Below the pieces are notes generated by a model. It ran no database searches. It was not told the DNA's origin and saw nothing but the letters and a program-made list of their open reading frames with translations. DNA of 64,000 nucleotides, taken from Erwinia sp050410775. Its GTDB lineage: Bacteria > Pseudomonadota > Gammaproteobacteria > Enterobacterales > Enterobacteriaceae. Below, one piece after another: positions 1 through 8,536 of the stretch. Numbering within the stretch: position 1 is the first letter of the stretch; every line of letters begins with the position of its first letter. The stretch lies in the NCBI RefSeq assembly GCF_050410775.1, contig NZ_CP191229.1, one strand, 5' to 3'. Both the position numbers and the translations under genes were made by a program.

Positions 1-1
1 A

Positions 2-1960
2 AACGTGCTGGTCGCTATTTTCAGCGAGCAGGAATCCCAGGCCGCCTATCTGCTGCGTAAGCACGAGGTCAGCCGCCTTGACGTGGTTAATTTCATTTCC
101 CACGGCACGCGCAAAGATGAACCCGGTCCCGCATCAGGATCGGAAAATCCGGTTAACGAAGAGCAAGCAGGCGGGGAGGAACGTATGGAAAACTTCACCA
201 CCAATCTCAACCAGCTTGCTCGCGTCGGCGGAATCGATCCGCTGATTGGACGCGACAAAGAGCTGGAACGCACCGTTCAGGTGCTCTGCCGTCGCCGTAA
301 AAACAACCCACTGCTGGTGGGCGAGTCCGGCGTGGGGAAAACCGCCATCGCTGAAGGGCTTGCCTGGCGCATCGTGCAGGGCGACGTCCCTGAAGTGATG
401 AAAGATGCCACCATCTATTCACTGGATATTGGTTCGCTGCTTGCCGGCACCAAATACCGTGGCGACTTCGAGAAGCGCTTCAAGGCGCTGCTGAAGCAGC
501 TGGAGCAGGATAACAGCAGCATCCTGTTTATTGATGAGATCCACACTATCATCGGCGCTGGCGCCGCCTCAGGCGGTCAGGTTGATGCGGCTAACCTGAT
601 TAAACCGCTGCTTTCCAGCGGCAAAATTCGCGTGATGGGCTCCACCACCTATCAGGAGTTCAGCAATATCTTTGAAAAGGATCGCGCCCTGGCGCGTCGT
701 TTCCAGAAAATTGATATCACTGAGCCTTCCGTTGATGAAACGGTGCAGATCCTCAACGGGCTGAAGCCGAAGTACGAGGCGCATCATGACGTGCGCTATA
801 CCGCGAAAGCGGTGCGCGCTGCGGTCGAGCTGGCGGTTAAATACATTAACGATCGCCATCTGCCGGATAAAGCCATTGACGTGATTGATGAGGCCGGGGC
901 GCGGGCGCGTCTGATGCCGGTCAGCAAGCGTAAAAAGACCATCAACGTGGCGGATATCGAGTCTGTGGTAGCGCGTATTGCGCGTATTCCGGAGCAGAGC
1001 GTCTCAGCCACCGATCGTGACACGCTGAAAACGCTGGGCGATCGCCTGAAAATGCTGGTGTTTGGTCAGGACAATGCGATTGAAGCGCTGACGGAAGCGA
1101 TCAAAATGAGCCGTGCCGGTCTGGGACAGGATCGTAAACCTGTTGGCTCATTCCTGTTTGCCGGACCTACGGGCGTAGGTAAAACGGAAGTGACGGTTCA
1201 GCTGGCGAAAGCGCTTGGCATTGAGCTGCTGCGTTTCGATATGTCGGAGTATATGGAACGCCATACCGTCAGCCGCCTGATTGGTGCGCCTCCGGGCTAT
1301 GTCGGCTTCGATCAGGGCGGGTTGCTGACGGATGCGGTTATCAAACATCCCCATGCCGTCGTCCTGCTGGATGAGATCGAAAAAGCGCACCCGGATGTGT
1401 TTAACCTTCTGTTGCAGGTGATGGATAACGGCATGCTGACCGACAACAACGGTCGTAAAGCCGATTTCCGCAATGTGGTTGTTGTGATGACCACCAATGC
1501 GGGCGTAAGGGAAACCGAGCGCAAGTCTATCGGCCTGATCCATCAGGATAACAGCACCGATGCGATGGAAGAGATCAAAAAGATCTTTACTCCTGAGTTC
1601 CGTAACCGTCTCGACAATATTATCTGGTTCAAACACCTTGATACTGAGGTGATCCATCAGGTAGTGGACAAGTTTATTGTCGAACTTCAGGCGCAGCTGG
1701 ATGCGAAGGGCGTTTCGCTGGAAGTCAGCGACGAAGCGCGCGACTGGCTGGCGGAGAAAGGCTATGACAAAGCGATGGGCGCCCGTCCGATGGCGCGTAC
1801 CGTGCAGGAAAGCCTGAAAAAACCGCTGGCGAACGAATTGTTGTTTGGTTCACTGGTGGATGGCGGTTCCGTGTCGGTAGCGCTGGACAAAGAAAATAAC
1901 CAGCTTACCTATCAGTTCCTCAGCGCGGCGAAGCGTAAGACGGAAGGTACGGTGCATTGA
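2..1960 (+). CDS. clpA: ATP-dependent Clp protease ATP-binding subunit ClpA (5' partial)
   Basis: ClpA is the AAA+ unfoldase that feeds substrates, often delivered by ClpS, into the ClpP protease in the cytosol. The window opens inside the gene: the first readable codons (NVLVAIFSEQESQAAYLL) correspond to about residue 106 of the roughly 758-residue E. coli protein, so most of the N-domain lies upstream and the GTG at position 5 is not a start. Two AAA+ modules are visible: GESGVGKT (about residue 106 of the visible part) with Walker B ILFIDEIH, and GPTGVGKT (about 389) with VVLLDEIEK. The C-terminal region ends at TGA 1958-1960 and is followed by a hairpin terminator shared with infA. clpS would be expected just upstream. 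Confidence 0.98.
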   Translation, partial: NVLVAIFSEQESQAAYLLRKHEVSRLDVVNFISHGTRKDEPGPASGSENPVNEEQAGGEERMENFTTNLNQLARVGGIDPLIGRDKELERTVQVLCRRRKNNPLLVGESGVGKTAIAEGLAWRIVQGDVPEVMKDATIYSLDIGSLLAGTKYRGDFEKRFKALLKQLEQDNSSILFIDEIHTIIGAGAASGGQVDAANLIKPLLSSGKIRVMGSTTYQEFSNIFEKDRALARRFQKIDITEPSVDETVQILNGLKPKYEAHHDVRYTAKAVRAAVELAVKYINDRHLPDKAIDVIDEAGARARLMPVSKRKKTINVADIESVVARIARIPEQSVSATDRDTLKTLGDRLKMLVFGQDNAIEALTEAIKMSRAGLGQDRKPVGSFLFAGPTGVGKTEVTVQLAKALGIELLRFDMSEYMERHTVSRLIGAPPGYVGFDQGGLLTDAVIKHPHAVVLLDEIEKAHPDVFNLLLQVMDNGMLTDNNGRKADFRNVVVVMTTNAGVRETERKSIGLIHQDNSTDAMEEIKKIFTPEFRNRLDNIIWFKHLDTEVIHQVVDKFIVELQAQLDAKGVSLEVSDEARDWLAEKGYDKAMGARPMARTVQESLKKPLANELLFGSLVDGGSVSVALDKENNQLTYQFLSAAKRKTEGTVH

Positions 1961-1969
1961 TCTCTCTAC

Positions 1970-1999
1970 CCCAGGCGTTCAGTCTGCTGAACGTCTGGG
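1970..1999 (+). repeat. 13-bp inverted repeat downstream of clpA
   Basis: Arms at 1970-1982 and 1987-1999 pair over 13 bp (one G-U on the plus strand) around a TCTG loop. No T-run follows, so it is not a complete intrinsic terminator by itself. It may protect the clpA mRNA 3' end ahead of the stronger terminator at 2028. Confidence 0.55.
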
Positions 2000-2027
2000 C
2001 AGAGTAGGGCAGGTGTCGTAAAATGCG

Positions 2028-2058
2028 AAAGGCCGGAGAATATTCTCCGGCCTTTTTT
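2028..2058. terminator. Bidirectional terminator between clpA and infA
   Basis: A nearly perfect palindrome (AAAGGCCGGAGAA, 2-nt centre, TTCTCCGGCCTTT) is followed by a T-run on the plus strand and preceded by A residues. It sits between the convergent clpA and infA genes and can serve both. Confidence 0.85.
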
Positions 2059-2099
2059 ACAGATGCTGCGGCAACAGCGGCAGCACGGCAGAATGCTTG

Positions 2100-2318
2100 T
2101 TAGCGACTACGGAAGACAATGCGGCCTTTGCTCAGGTCGTACGGGGTCAGCTCTACAGTGACTTTGTCGCCCGTCAGGATGCGGATATAGTTTTTGCGCA
2201 TTTTACCGGAGATGTGAGCGGTAACCACGTGACCGTTTTCAAGTTCAACGCGGAACATGGTGTTAGGCAACGTATCCAGTACGGTACCCTGCATTTCAAT
2301 ATTGTCTTCTTTGGCCAT
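2100..2318 (-). CDS. infA: Translation initiation factor IF-1
   Basis: IF-1 binds the ribosomal A site of the 30S subunit and helps IF-2 and IF-3 set up initiation. The 72-residue product (MAKEDNIEMQGTVLDTLPNT at the N-terminus, ending KGRIVFRSR) is the full usual length and is a single S1-type OB-fold domain, almost identical to the E. coli protein. The gene stands alone on the minus strand, convergent with clpA. In E. coli the tRNA gene serW lies between clpA and infA; here only 139 bp separate them and no tRNA fits. A 360-bp non-coding leader/promoter region precedes it. Confidence 0.98.
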   Translation of the reverse strand: MAKEDNIEMQGTVLDTLPNTMFRVELENGHVVTAHISGKMRKNYIRILTGDKVTVELTPYDLSKGRIVFRSR

Positions 2319-2678
2319 CGAATCCTCTAGGTGTTACAACCTTAGTTTTGAACCGGCAAGATAATGCCGAATTTCAAGTATTATGTAAAGAATTGTTGGT
2401 GATTTCACCAGCATCAGACCCTCTGTCACGCATACAGCGCAGAGGGACTCACGTTTAAAACGAGTAGTGTAACGACGTCAACGCGTGGGGGATTGTGGGC
2501 TAAGAATGGGTTTACAATCCGCTCATGCGCGATCAAAACCAGGTAACAAGGTGCGTAATATTCCCAGCCAGGCCAATCCCGGCTCGCCCGTAACAGAGGG
2601 CGAAGGGCGGACGACTTACCAAACGCGCATATTATATCACTCTTAGGCTTTCTTGCGTGGAAAACATCAAAAATAGCG
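2319..2678. other. Non-coding region between aat and infA
   Basis: These 360 bases hold no credible ORF and no tRNA. They should carry the infA promoters and leader on the minus strand: a TTGACG / TTTAAA pair at 2481-2454 and an inverted repeat (CCCTCTG 2419-2425 with CAGAGGG 2440-2446) are visible. A possible end signal for aat was not recognised. Confidence 0.6.
2454..2481 (-). promoter_or_regulatory. Candidate infA promoter
   Basis: On the minus strand TTGACG (2481-2476) is separated by 16 bp from TTTAAA (2459-2454). The -35 matches consensus 5/6 and the -10 4/6. It lies about 135 bp upstream of the infA start, which would give a long leader containing the 2419-2446 hairpin. Predicted by eye only. 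Confidence 0.4.
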
Positions 2679-3371
2679 CTAAAAAAGGGTTTGTTGTTGC
2701 CAGCAGTGGGGGGGCAGCGCCTGGGAAGCGAGCAGATTTAGCTGATTCAGGTAATCTGCCCTCGCGATCTCCTCCGCGCCCAGCGAGGCCGTATGCGGAT
2801 TCAGTACCTGGCAGTCGATGAGTTTGCCGCCCTGTCGCTTAAAATAGTGGCTGAAGACCAGCAGAGCGGTCTTGGAGGCATTTTCACTGCGGCTGAACAT
2901 CGATTCCCCACAGAAGATCTGACCCAGCGCCAGCCCGTAAATCCCCCCCACCAGCGTCTGGCCGAGCCAGACCTCAACCGACTGGGCATGCCCGGCGTCG
3001 TAAAGTTGCAGCCAGGCGCGCTTAACTTCATTGGTGATCCAGGTTCCCTCTTCACGATCGCTGGCGCAGCCTTCAATCACTTCCTGGAAGCTTTGGTTCA
3101 GCGTCACGCGATAGGGCGAGCGCTGATGGAAGCGCTTCATGCTGCGGCTAAGGTGAAATTTCTCAGGGTAGAGAACCGCCCGCGGATCGGGAGACCACCA
3201 GAGAATAGGATCGCCGGACGAAAACCATGGGAATATTCCCTGGTGATAGGCGCTGAGCAGGCGCGCCGGACTGAGATCGCCTCCCATTGCCAGCAGTCCA
3301 TTCGGCTCTCTCAGCGCCATTTCCGGCGGTGGGAAAAGCAGGGAGTCTCTGGCGAGTTGAATCAAACGCAT
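2679..3371 (-). CDS. aat: Leucyl/phenylalanyl-tRNA-protein transferase
   Basis: Aat moves Leu or Phe from aminoacyl-tRNA onto N-terminal Arg/Lys of proteins, creating N-degrons read by ClpS-ClpAP; clpA lies nearby. The 230-residue product begins MRLIQLARDSLLFPPPEMAL and carries the family core FPWFSSGDPILWWSPDPRAVL (split here: FPWFSSGDP, then ILWWSPDPRA), FCGESMFSR and GGKLIDCQVLNPHTASLGAE. The frame stays open 45 codons upstream, but the ATG at 3371 matches the family N-terminus and has AGAGGG about 10 nt upstream. It follows cydC by 32 nt on the same strand, so it is probably the last gene of a cydD-cydC-aat transcript. Confidence 0.96.
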   Translation of the reverse strand: MRLIQLARDSLLFPPPEMALREPNGLLAMGGDLSPARLLSAYHQGIFPWFSSGDPILWWSPDPRAVLYPEKFHLSRSMKRFHQRSPYRVTLNQSFQEVIEGCASDREEGTWITNEVKRAWLQLYDAGHAQSVEVWLGQTLVGGIYGLALGQIFCGESMFSRSENASKTALLVFSHYFKRQGGKLIDCQVLNPHTASLGAEEIARADYLNQLNLLASQALPPHCWQQQTLF

Positions 3372-3403
3372 GTTTACAATCCCTCTCGATCGCGAGGCTA
3401 TGA

Positions 3404-5131
3404 CTATAGCGTAAACCGCTGGTGAAAAGACCAGTAGCGACCGCGTTTTGAGATTAATTCGGCGTGCTGCCCCTGCTCGGTAATCCGTCCGCCGTCCATA
3501 ATACAAATTTTATCAAAGTCGTTCAGTCCCCGCAGACGGTGGGTGACCATGATAACCGTTTTCCCCTGGCCAACCTGGCGCAGCAGCGCAAGGATATGCT
3601 GTTCTGTTTCCGCATCCAGCCCTTCGGTCGGCTCGTCCAGCAGCATCAACGGCCCTTCATGCAGCACGGCCCTGGCAATCGCCAGCCGCCGCAGTTCACC
3701 GCCTGAAAGCTGACGGCCGCCTTCACCCTGCCAGGCATTCAGTCCCTGGCGGTCATCAAGTAGCTTCTCCAGACCAACCTGGCGCAGTGCTTGCGCAAGG
3801 CGCTGATCGTCGGCCTGCGGTGCCGCAAGCAGTAAATTATCGCGAAGCGTACCGCTGAACAGATGCACACGCTGGGTAACGACGCTGGTGGCCGCCCGCA
3901 GCGAAGCCTCATTCCAGCTTTTCAGCGGTACATCGTTAAAAGCGATCTCACCCGCCAGCGGATCCCATGCGCGGGTAAGCAGTTGCAGCAGCGTTGACTT
4001 TCCACAGCCTGTCCGTCCCAATAGCGCGATATGTTCACCGGCGGCGACTTCAAGTGAAAAATTTTGCAGCGCCGGGTCGCCGCTACCGTAGCTGAAGCTG
4101 AGATTTTTAATGCTGATGGAAATATTTTTGCGGGGATGAATTTCTGCTTCAGGAAAGCGCACGGCTGGCTGCTGTTGCACAATCTGCGTAACCCGGCTGG
4201 CTGAGGCCATCACCTGGCCAAGATGCTGGAAAGCGCCGCCAATAGGCGCCAGCGCCTCAAACGCGGCGAGCGCACAGAAGACGAAAAGCGCAATCAGCGC
4301 GCCGGGGTGGGCATTTGTCCCCAATCCGTCCGCGCTGAGCCACAGGATAAGCACGACGGTGAAGCCGGTAATCAGCATCAGCAGTCCCTGCGAGAAGCCG
4401 GTCAGGCTGGCCTGTCGCTGCTGGGCCCGTTGCCACTGCGCTTCCGTCTCATCCAGCGCGGCACGATAACGCGCTTCCATGCCGTAAAGTTTTAGCTCTG
4501 CCTGCCCCCGCAGCCAGGCGGTCAGCAGGATACGATATTGCCCACGCAGTGCGGTCAGGGCTTCACCAGCAGGACGGCCCGCGCGATAAAATAGCGGTGG
4601 CAACAGGAGTAAAGTCAGCAGCATCAGTCCCCCCAGCGTGACGGCAAGCTGCCAGTCAAGCCAGCTCAGGCCCAGGGTTACCGTAACGATCACCACCAGC
4701 GCGCCGGCCAGCGGGGAGATGACCCGCAGATAAAGATGATCGAGCGTGTCCACATCAGCGACAAGACGGTTAAGCAGGTCGCCCTGTTGATATTGCGCGA
4801 GGCCCGCTGGAGAGAGCGGAATAAGCCGGCTGAAGGTGAAAACGCGCAGGTGCTCAAGTACACGGAAAGTCCCATCGTGGCTGACCAGCCGCTCAAAGTA
4901 GCGGGCGGCGGTGCGGATAATCGCCGCGCCGCGTACGCCCGCCGCAGGAAGCATATAATTGAAGCTGTAAAGCCCCGCTACGCTGGCCAGTGAGGTGGCG
5001 GCAAGAAACCAGCCTGACAGGGTCAGCAGGCCAATACTGGCCAGCAGCGTAACAATCGCCAGCACAACGCCGAGTGACAACCGCCAGATGTGGCGGCGGT
5101 AGAGCGCTAAATAGGGGGCAAGAATTTTCAT
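3404..5131 (-). CDS. cydC: Heterodimeric ABC exporter subunit CydC
   Basis: With CydD this inner-membrane ABC exporter moves glutathione/cysteine-type thiols to the periplasm (a heme-linked role has also been proposed) and is needed to assemble cytochrome bd and periplasmic c-type cytochromes. The 575-residue product has an N-terminal six-helix transmembrane domain and a C-terminal ATPase: Walker A GRTGCGKS near residue 371, signature LSGGELRR, Walker B LMLLDEPTEG and switch VTHR. Length is close to the E. coli protein (about 573). Its ATG overlaps the cydD stop by 4 nt (ATGA), indicating translational coupling. Confidence 0.97.
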   Translation of the reverse strand: MKILAPYLALYRRHIWRLSLGVVLAIVTLLASIGLLTLSGWFLAATSLASVAGLYSFNYMLPAAGVRGAAIIRTAARYFERLVSHDGTFRVLEHLRVFTFSRLIPLSPAGLAQYQQGDLLNRLVADVDTLDHLYLRVISPLAGALVVIVTVTLGLSWLDWQLAVTLGGLMLLTLLLLPPLFYRAGRPAGEALTALRGQYRILLTAWLRGQAELKLYGMEARYRAALDETEAQWQRAQQRQASLTGFSQGLLMLITGFTVVLILWLSADGLGTNAHPGALIALFVFCALAAFEALAPIGGAFQHLGQVMASASRVTQIVQQQPAVRFPEAEIHPRKNISISIKNLSFSYGSGDPALQNFSLEVAAGEHIALLGRTGCGKSTLLQLLTRAWDPLAGEIAFNDVPLKSWNEASLRAATSVVTQRVHLFSGTLRDNLLLAAPQADDQRLAQALRQVGLEKLLDDRQGLNAWQGEGGRQLSGGELRRLAIARAVLHEGPLMLLDEPTEGLDAETEQHILALLRQVGQGKTVIMVTHRLRGLNDFDKICIMDGGRITEQGQHAELISKRGRYWSFHQRFTL

Positions 5132-6897
5132 TCAACCGTCTCCTGTCGGCGGGACGCCAGTTCTGCGAAGGCGCCGGGCTGGTCGATCAGCCTGGTATAG
5201 GGGCCACGCTGAATAATTTTTCCTTCGCGCATCAGCCAGATTTCATCCCACTTCTCCAGGCGGTCGAGCTGGTGGGTAATCAGCAGGGTGGTCTGACTGA
5301 ATGACGCCTTCAGCAGCGCTTCGTCCACGCGCTGTTCGCTGTGGCTGTCGAGGCTGGCTCCGGGTTCATCAAGCAGCAGCAGTTTGCAGCGCCGGTAAAG
5401 CGCACGCGCCACCGCAATACGCTGTGCCTGCCCGACAGAAAGGTTCCCCGCCTGTTCACCAGTTTCACTCTCCAGCCCCTGAGAAAGGCGTGAGACAAAC
5501 TCCGTCACGCCAGCAAGCGCCATTACCTGCTCAAGCTGTTGAGGGGAATCGTCGCCATTCATTACGATATTTTCCCGCAGAGTCCGGGCGGGAAGATGCG
5601 GGTTTTGTCCAACCCATGCCAGCTGCTGGTGCCAGAAGTCAGGGTGTAGATCCCGGAGTTCAACGCCATTCACCCGCAGCGATCCCTGATAAGGCAGATT
5701 GCCCAGCAGAGCATTAAGCAGTGAGGTTTTCCCCGCACCGCTCTGTCCGACCAGCGCAACGCGCATGCCAGGCTTAAGCGTAAAGTCTAACGGCCCAGCC
5801 AGCACGTTTCCGCTTATGCTGGTGACAAAGAGCGCTTCGGCACAAATCGTCACGCCCTGTGCTGTATCAATCGTCTGTTCGCCAGCCTGGGGGGGCAGAG
5901 CGCCAGCGCCATTCAGAAATGCTTCCAGTGCGTCAGCGCCACCGACGGCCTGCGCTTTAGCGTGGTAAAACGCCCCCAGATCGCGCAGCGGCTGAAAGAA
6001 CTCCGGCGCCAGGATCAGCGCCAGGAACCCGGCGAAAAGCGTTACGCCAGCGCCATAATGGCCGAAATTAAGCTCCCCAAGATAGGAAAAACCGAAGTAA
6101 ACTGCCACAACGGCAATGGAAAGCGAAGCAAAAAATTCCAGCACGGCCGAGGAAAGAAAGGCTAAACGTAGCACCTCCATCGTACGGCTGCGGAAATCTT
6201 CAGACGCCCGGCGGATAGCCTCTGTCTCAGCCCCGGCGCGATGAAACAGCCGCAGCGTTTCCAGGCCGCGCAGGCGATCGAGAAAGTGACCGCTCAGGCG
6301 GGCCAGCGCCTTAAAGTTGCGCCGGTTGGCATCGGCAGCGCCCATGCCTACCAGCGCCATAAACAGCGGGATTAGCGGCGCTGTCACCAGCAGAATCAGC
6401 GCTGCCGCCCAGTTGACGGGAAAAAGGGTCAGTAAAATCAGGCCCGGAATAAAAGCGGCCAGCATCATCTGTGGCTGATAGCGCGCGTAATAGTCCTGCA
6501 TATCTTCAACCTGCTCAAGCAGTAGAGTTGCCCAGCTCCCCGCCGGTTTGCCCTGAATCCACGCCGGACCGAGCGCATTTAGCCTGTCCAGCACCGTGCG
6601 GCGCAGCGCGAGGCGAATCGCCTTGCCATATTCAAAGCCGACCTTTTCGCGCAGCCAGGCAAGCAGAGCGCGTACCACAAAACAGAGAAACAGCAGGATA
6701 AACGAAGGGAGCAGGGCTTCACGCGGCGTATTGTTAACGATAAGCGCCTGTAACAGCGAAGCCAGCAGCCAGGCCTGGAGGAGAATCATCACGGCGCTCA
6801 GCATGCCCAGGCCCTGCGAGAGCCGAAGCCAGCGCTTACCCTGAACATTCTGGCTTTTCAGCCAGCGAAGTAACTGTTGTTGCCGTGTTTTGTCCAT
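5128..6897 (-). CDS. cydD: Heterodimeric ABC exporter subunit CydD
   Basis: This is the partner of CydC in the thiol exporter required for cytochrome bd assembly. The product is about 589 residues: transmembrane helices fill the first ~320, followed by an ATPase domain with Walker A GQSGAGKTS near residue 380, signature LSVGQAQR (the LSVGQ form is normal for CydD), LLLLDEPGAS and ITHQ. I chose the ATG at 6897 (MDKTRQQQLL) because it matches the family start and has a GAG about 11 nt upstream; an ATG at 6906 adds three residues. The trxB terminator lies upstream, so cydDC should have its own promoter in 6898-6985. Confidence 0.96.
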   Translation of the reverse strand: MDKTRQQQLLRWLKSQNVQGKRWLRLSQGLGMLSAVMILLQAWLLASLLQALIVNNTPREALLPSFILLFLCFVVRALLAWLREKVGFEYGKAIRLALRRTVLDRLNALGPAWIQGKPAGSWATLLLEQVEDMQDYYARYQPQMMLAAFIPGLILLTLFPVNWAAALILLVTAPLIPLFMALVGMGAADANRRNFKALARLSGHFLDRLRGLETLRLFHRAGAETEAIRRASEDFRSRTMEVLRLAFLSSAVLEFFASLSIAVVAVYFGFSYLGELNFGHYGAGVTLFAGFLALILAPEFFQPLRDLGAFYHAKAQAVGGADALEAFLNGAGALPPQAGEQTIDTAQGVTICAEALFVTSISGNVLAGPLDFTLKPGMRVALVGQSGAGKTSLLNALLGNLPYQGSLRVNGVELRDLHPDFWHQQLAWVGQNPHLPARTLRENIVMNGDDSPQQLEQVMALAGVTEFVSRLSQGLESETGEQAGNLSVGQAQRIAVARALYRRCKLLLLDEPGASLDSHSEQRVDEALLKASFSQTTLLITHQLDRLEKWDEIWLMREGKIIQRGPYTRLIDQPGAFAELASRRQETVE

Positions 6898-6985
6898 AGC
6901 CGCCATTACTCAGGGGAGATATGGCCTGGCCACAACATCCCTGCCTTTAATAGGAGAATTTAGCGGGAATGTTACTCTGCGAAAC

Positions 6986-7015
6986 GCAAAAAGGCGACCG
7001 GTGAAGGTCGCCTTT
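6986..7015 (-). terminator. trxB intrinsic terminator
   Basis: Read on the minus strand, AAAGGCGACC and GGTCGCCTTT pair over 10 bp around a 6-nt loop and are followed by a U-run. It lies 28 bp beyond the trxB stop and separates trxB from cydDC. Confidence 0.85.
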
Positions 7016-7043
7016 GGCCAGATTAACTCAGTATTTTAACAAC

Positions 7044-8012
7044 TTACTGAGAGTTTTTAACTAAACCATCCAGATAGCGTTCCGCATCAAGCGCGGCCAT
7101 ACAGCCCGTGCCGGCAGAGGTAATAGCCTGACGATAAATATGATCCATCACGTCACCAGCAGCAAATACGCCAGGTATGCTGGTCTGGGTAGCATTACCA
7201 TGCAGGCCGGACTGCACCTTGATATAGCCATTCTCCAGCGCCAGCTGATCTTTAAAAATGGCGGTGTTCGGGCTGTGGCCAATCGCGACAAAAAGACCGG
7301 CAACTTCCAGCTCTTTCGTCTGCTCGTTATCAAGCGCAGAGCGCAGGCGCAGGCAGCTTACGCCCATCTGGTCGCCCATAACTTCATCCAGCGTATGGTT
7401 AGTATGCAGCACGATATTTCCGCTGCGCACTTTTTCCATCAGGCGGTCGATCAGGATTTTTTCTGCACGGAAGCTGTCGCGACGGTGAATGAGATGAACT
7501 TCAGATGCGATATTGGCGAGATAGAGCGCTTCTTCCACCGCCGTATTGCCGCCGCCAATCACCGCCACTTTTTGATTGCGGTAGAAGAAACCGTCGCAGG
7601 TTGCACAGGCGGAAACGCCACGGCCCTTGAAGGCCTCTTCAGAAGGCAGCCCAAGGTAACGTGCAGAGGCGCCGGTTGCGATAATTAGCGCATCCGCCGT
7701 GTATTCACCGCTGTCGCCGGTCAGCCGGAACGGCTGGTTTTGCAGATCGACGGTGTGGATGTGGTCAAAGATAATTTCCGTGTTGAATTTTTCGGCATGC
7801 TCCTGCATACGATCCATCAGCCCTGGCCCGGTCAGATCGTGCGGGTCGCCCGGCCAGTTTTCCACATCGGTGGTGGTGGTCAGCTGACCCCCTTTTTCAA
7901 GGCCGGTAATCAGAACCGGGTTCAGGTTAGCGCGTGCTGCATAGACAGCAGCGGTATAGCCTGCTGGACCTGAGCCCAGAATGAGTAATTTACTGTGTTT
8001 GACCGTACTCAT
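7044..8012 (-). CDS. trxB: Thioredoxin reductase
   Basis: TrxB is the cytosolic FAD enzyme that reduces thioredoxin with NADPH. The 322-residue product shows the FAD-binding GSGPAG motif (residues 13-18), the redox-active CATC (C136, C139, the E. coli positions), the NADPH-binding GGGNTA (153-158) and the C-terminal GVFAAGDVMDH FAD contact. The frame extends 19 codons upstream, but ATG 8012 matches the family N-terminus (MSTVKHSKLLILGSGPAG). It diverges from lrp, with a 524-bp shared upstream region, and has its own terminator. Confidence 0.98.
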   Translation of the reverse strand: MSTVKHSKLLILGSGPAGYTAAVYAARANLNPVLITGLEKGGQLTTTTDVENWPGDPHDLTGPGLMDRMQEHAEKFNTEIIFDHIHTVDLQNQPFRLTGDSGEYTADALIIATGASARYLGLPSEEAFKGRGVSACATCDGFFYRNQKVAVIGGGNTAVEEALYLANIASEVHLIHRRDSFRAEKILIDRLMEKVRSGNIVLHTNHTLDEVMGDQMGVSCLRLRSALDNEQTKELEVAGLFVAIGHSPNTAIFKDQLALENGYIKVQSGLHGNATQTSIPGVFAAGDVMDHIYRQAITSAGTGCMAALDAERYLDGLVKNSQ

Positions 8013-8536
8013 GACACCCTCGTTTTTACTGGCAACTTTTGTGTGATTGTAGGGAATTTGCTGACGCAAAAAAAGCGTTCTCCAATGTTGTTAACGATAT
8101 CTTCAAGCGGTCTGACCAATTGATCATCCTTAACAAGAGGTAAACCGGCTGCGCTAAAATGGGGCGTGCCTGCCGTCTGAGCGTGCAGATAAGGGAAAAT
8201 AGTCATTTAAAAACAGTCACGCAGCGACACTTCTGGCATGTTGTACTGATTTTGATTGTTTTGCTTTGACAATCGGCTGGTCTTTTGCGAAAACAGTGTG
8301 GGAAGCAGAGCGTATTCAGGCGGCCAGAGCAGGTTTTTTAACCGGCTTTGCGCATTCGTCTGGATAAACTCGGTCTGTCATTGGTCATGACGCATGGTGT
8401 GGACAGACAACATGCGTCAGACGGATGGGCGTTTCAAACCGCAGCAGGCTCAACACTTCACCTCAATCAGTCCTGTAACATTGAACCGGTTCAGGGTATG
8501 GCAGGTAAAGGGAAGGCATTAAGAGAGACAATAATA
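8013..8536. promoter_or_regulatory. trxB-lrp divergent intergenic region and lrp leader
   Basis: This 524-bp region carries the promoters of both divergent genes. The E. coli lrp mRNA has a long leader (about 267 nt); an equivalent start here would be near 8270, where a TTGACA (8266-8271) is visible, though without a good -10 box. The stretch 8357-8423 contains several competing inverted repeats. The lrp frame is open from 8348, but nothing supports translation from there. Lrp autoregulatory sites are expected by analogy and were not identified. Confidence 0.6.
8357..8423 (+). repeat. Competing hairpins in the lrp leader
   Basis: Three pairings are visible: CGTCTG 8357-8362 with CAGACG 8418-8423; GTCTGTC 8373-8379 with GACAGAC 8402-8408; and TGACGCATG 8388-8396 with CATGCGTCA 8411-8419. 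The second and third interleave, so they are mutually exclusive or form a pseudoknot. The first nests outside the second but competes with the third. Confidence 0.5.

Noticed and set aside
2000..2035. Weak resemblance of AGAGTAGGG...GCGAAAGGCC to the 3' end of a 5S rRNA transcript
   Set aside because: Only short matches; no 5S body is present upstream, which is clpA coding sequence.
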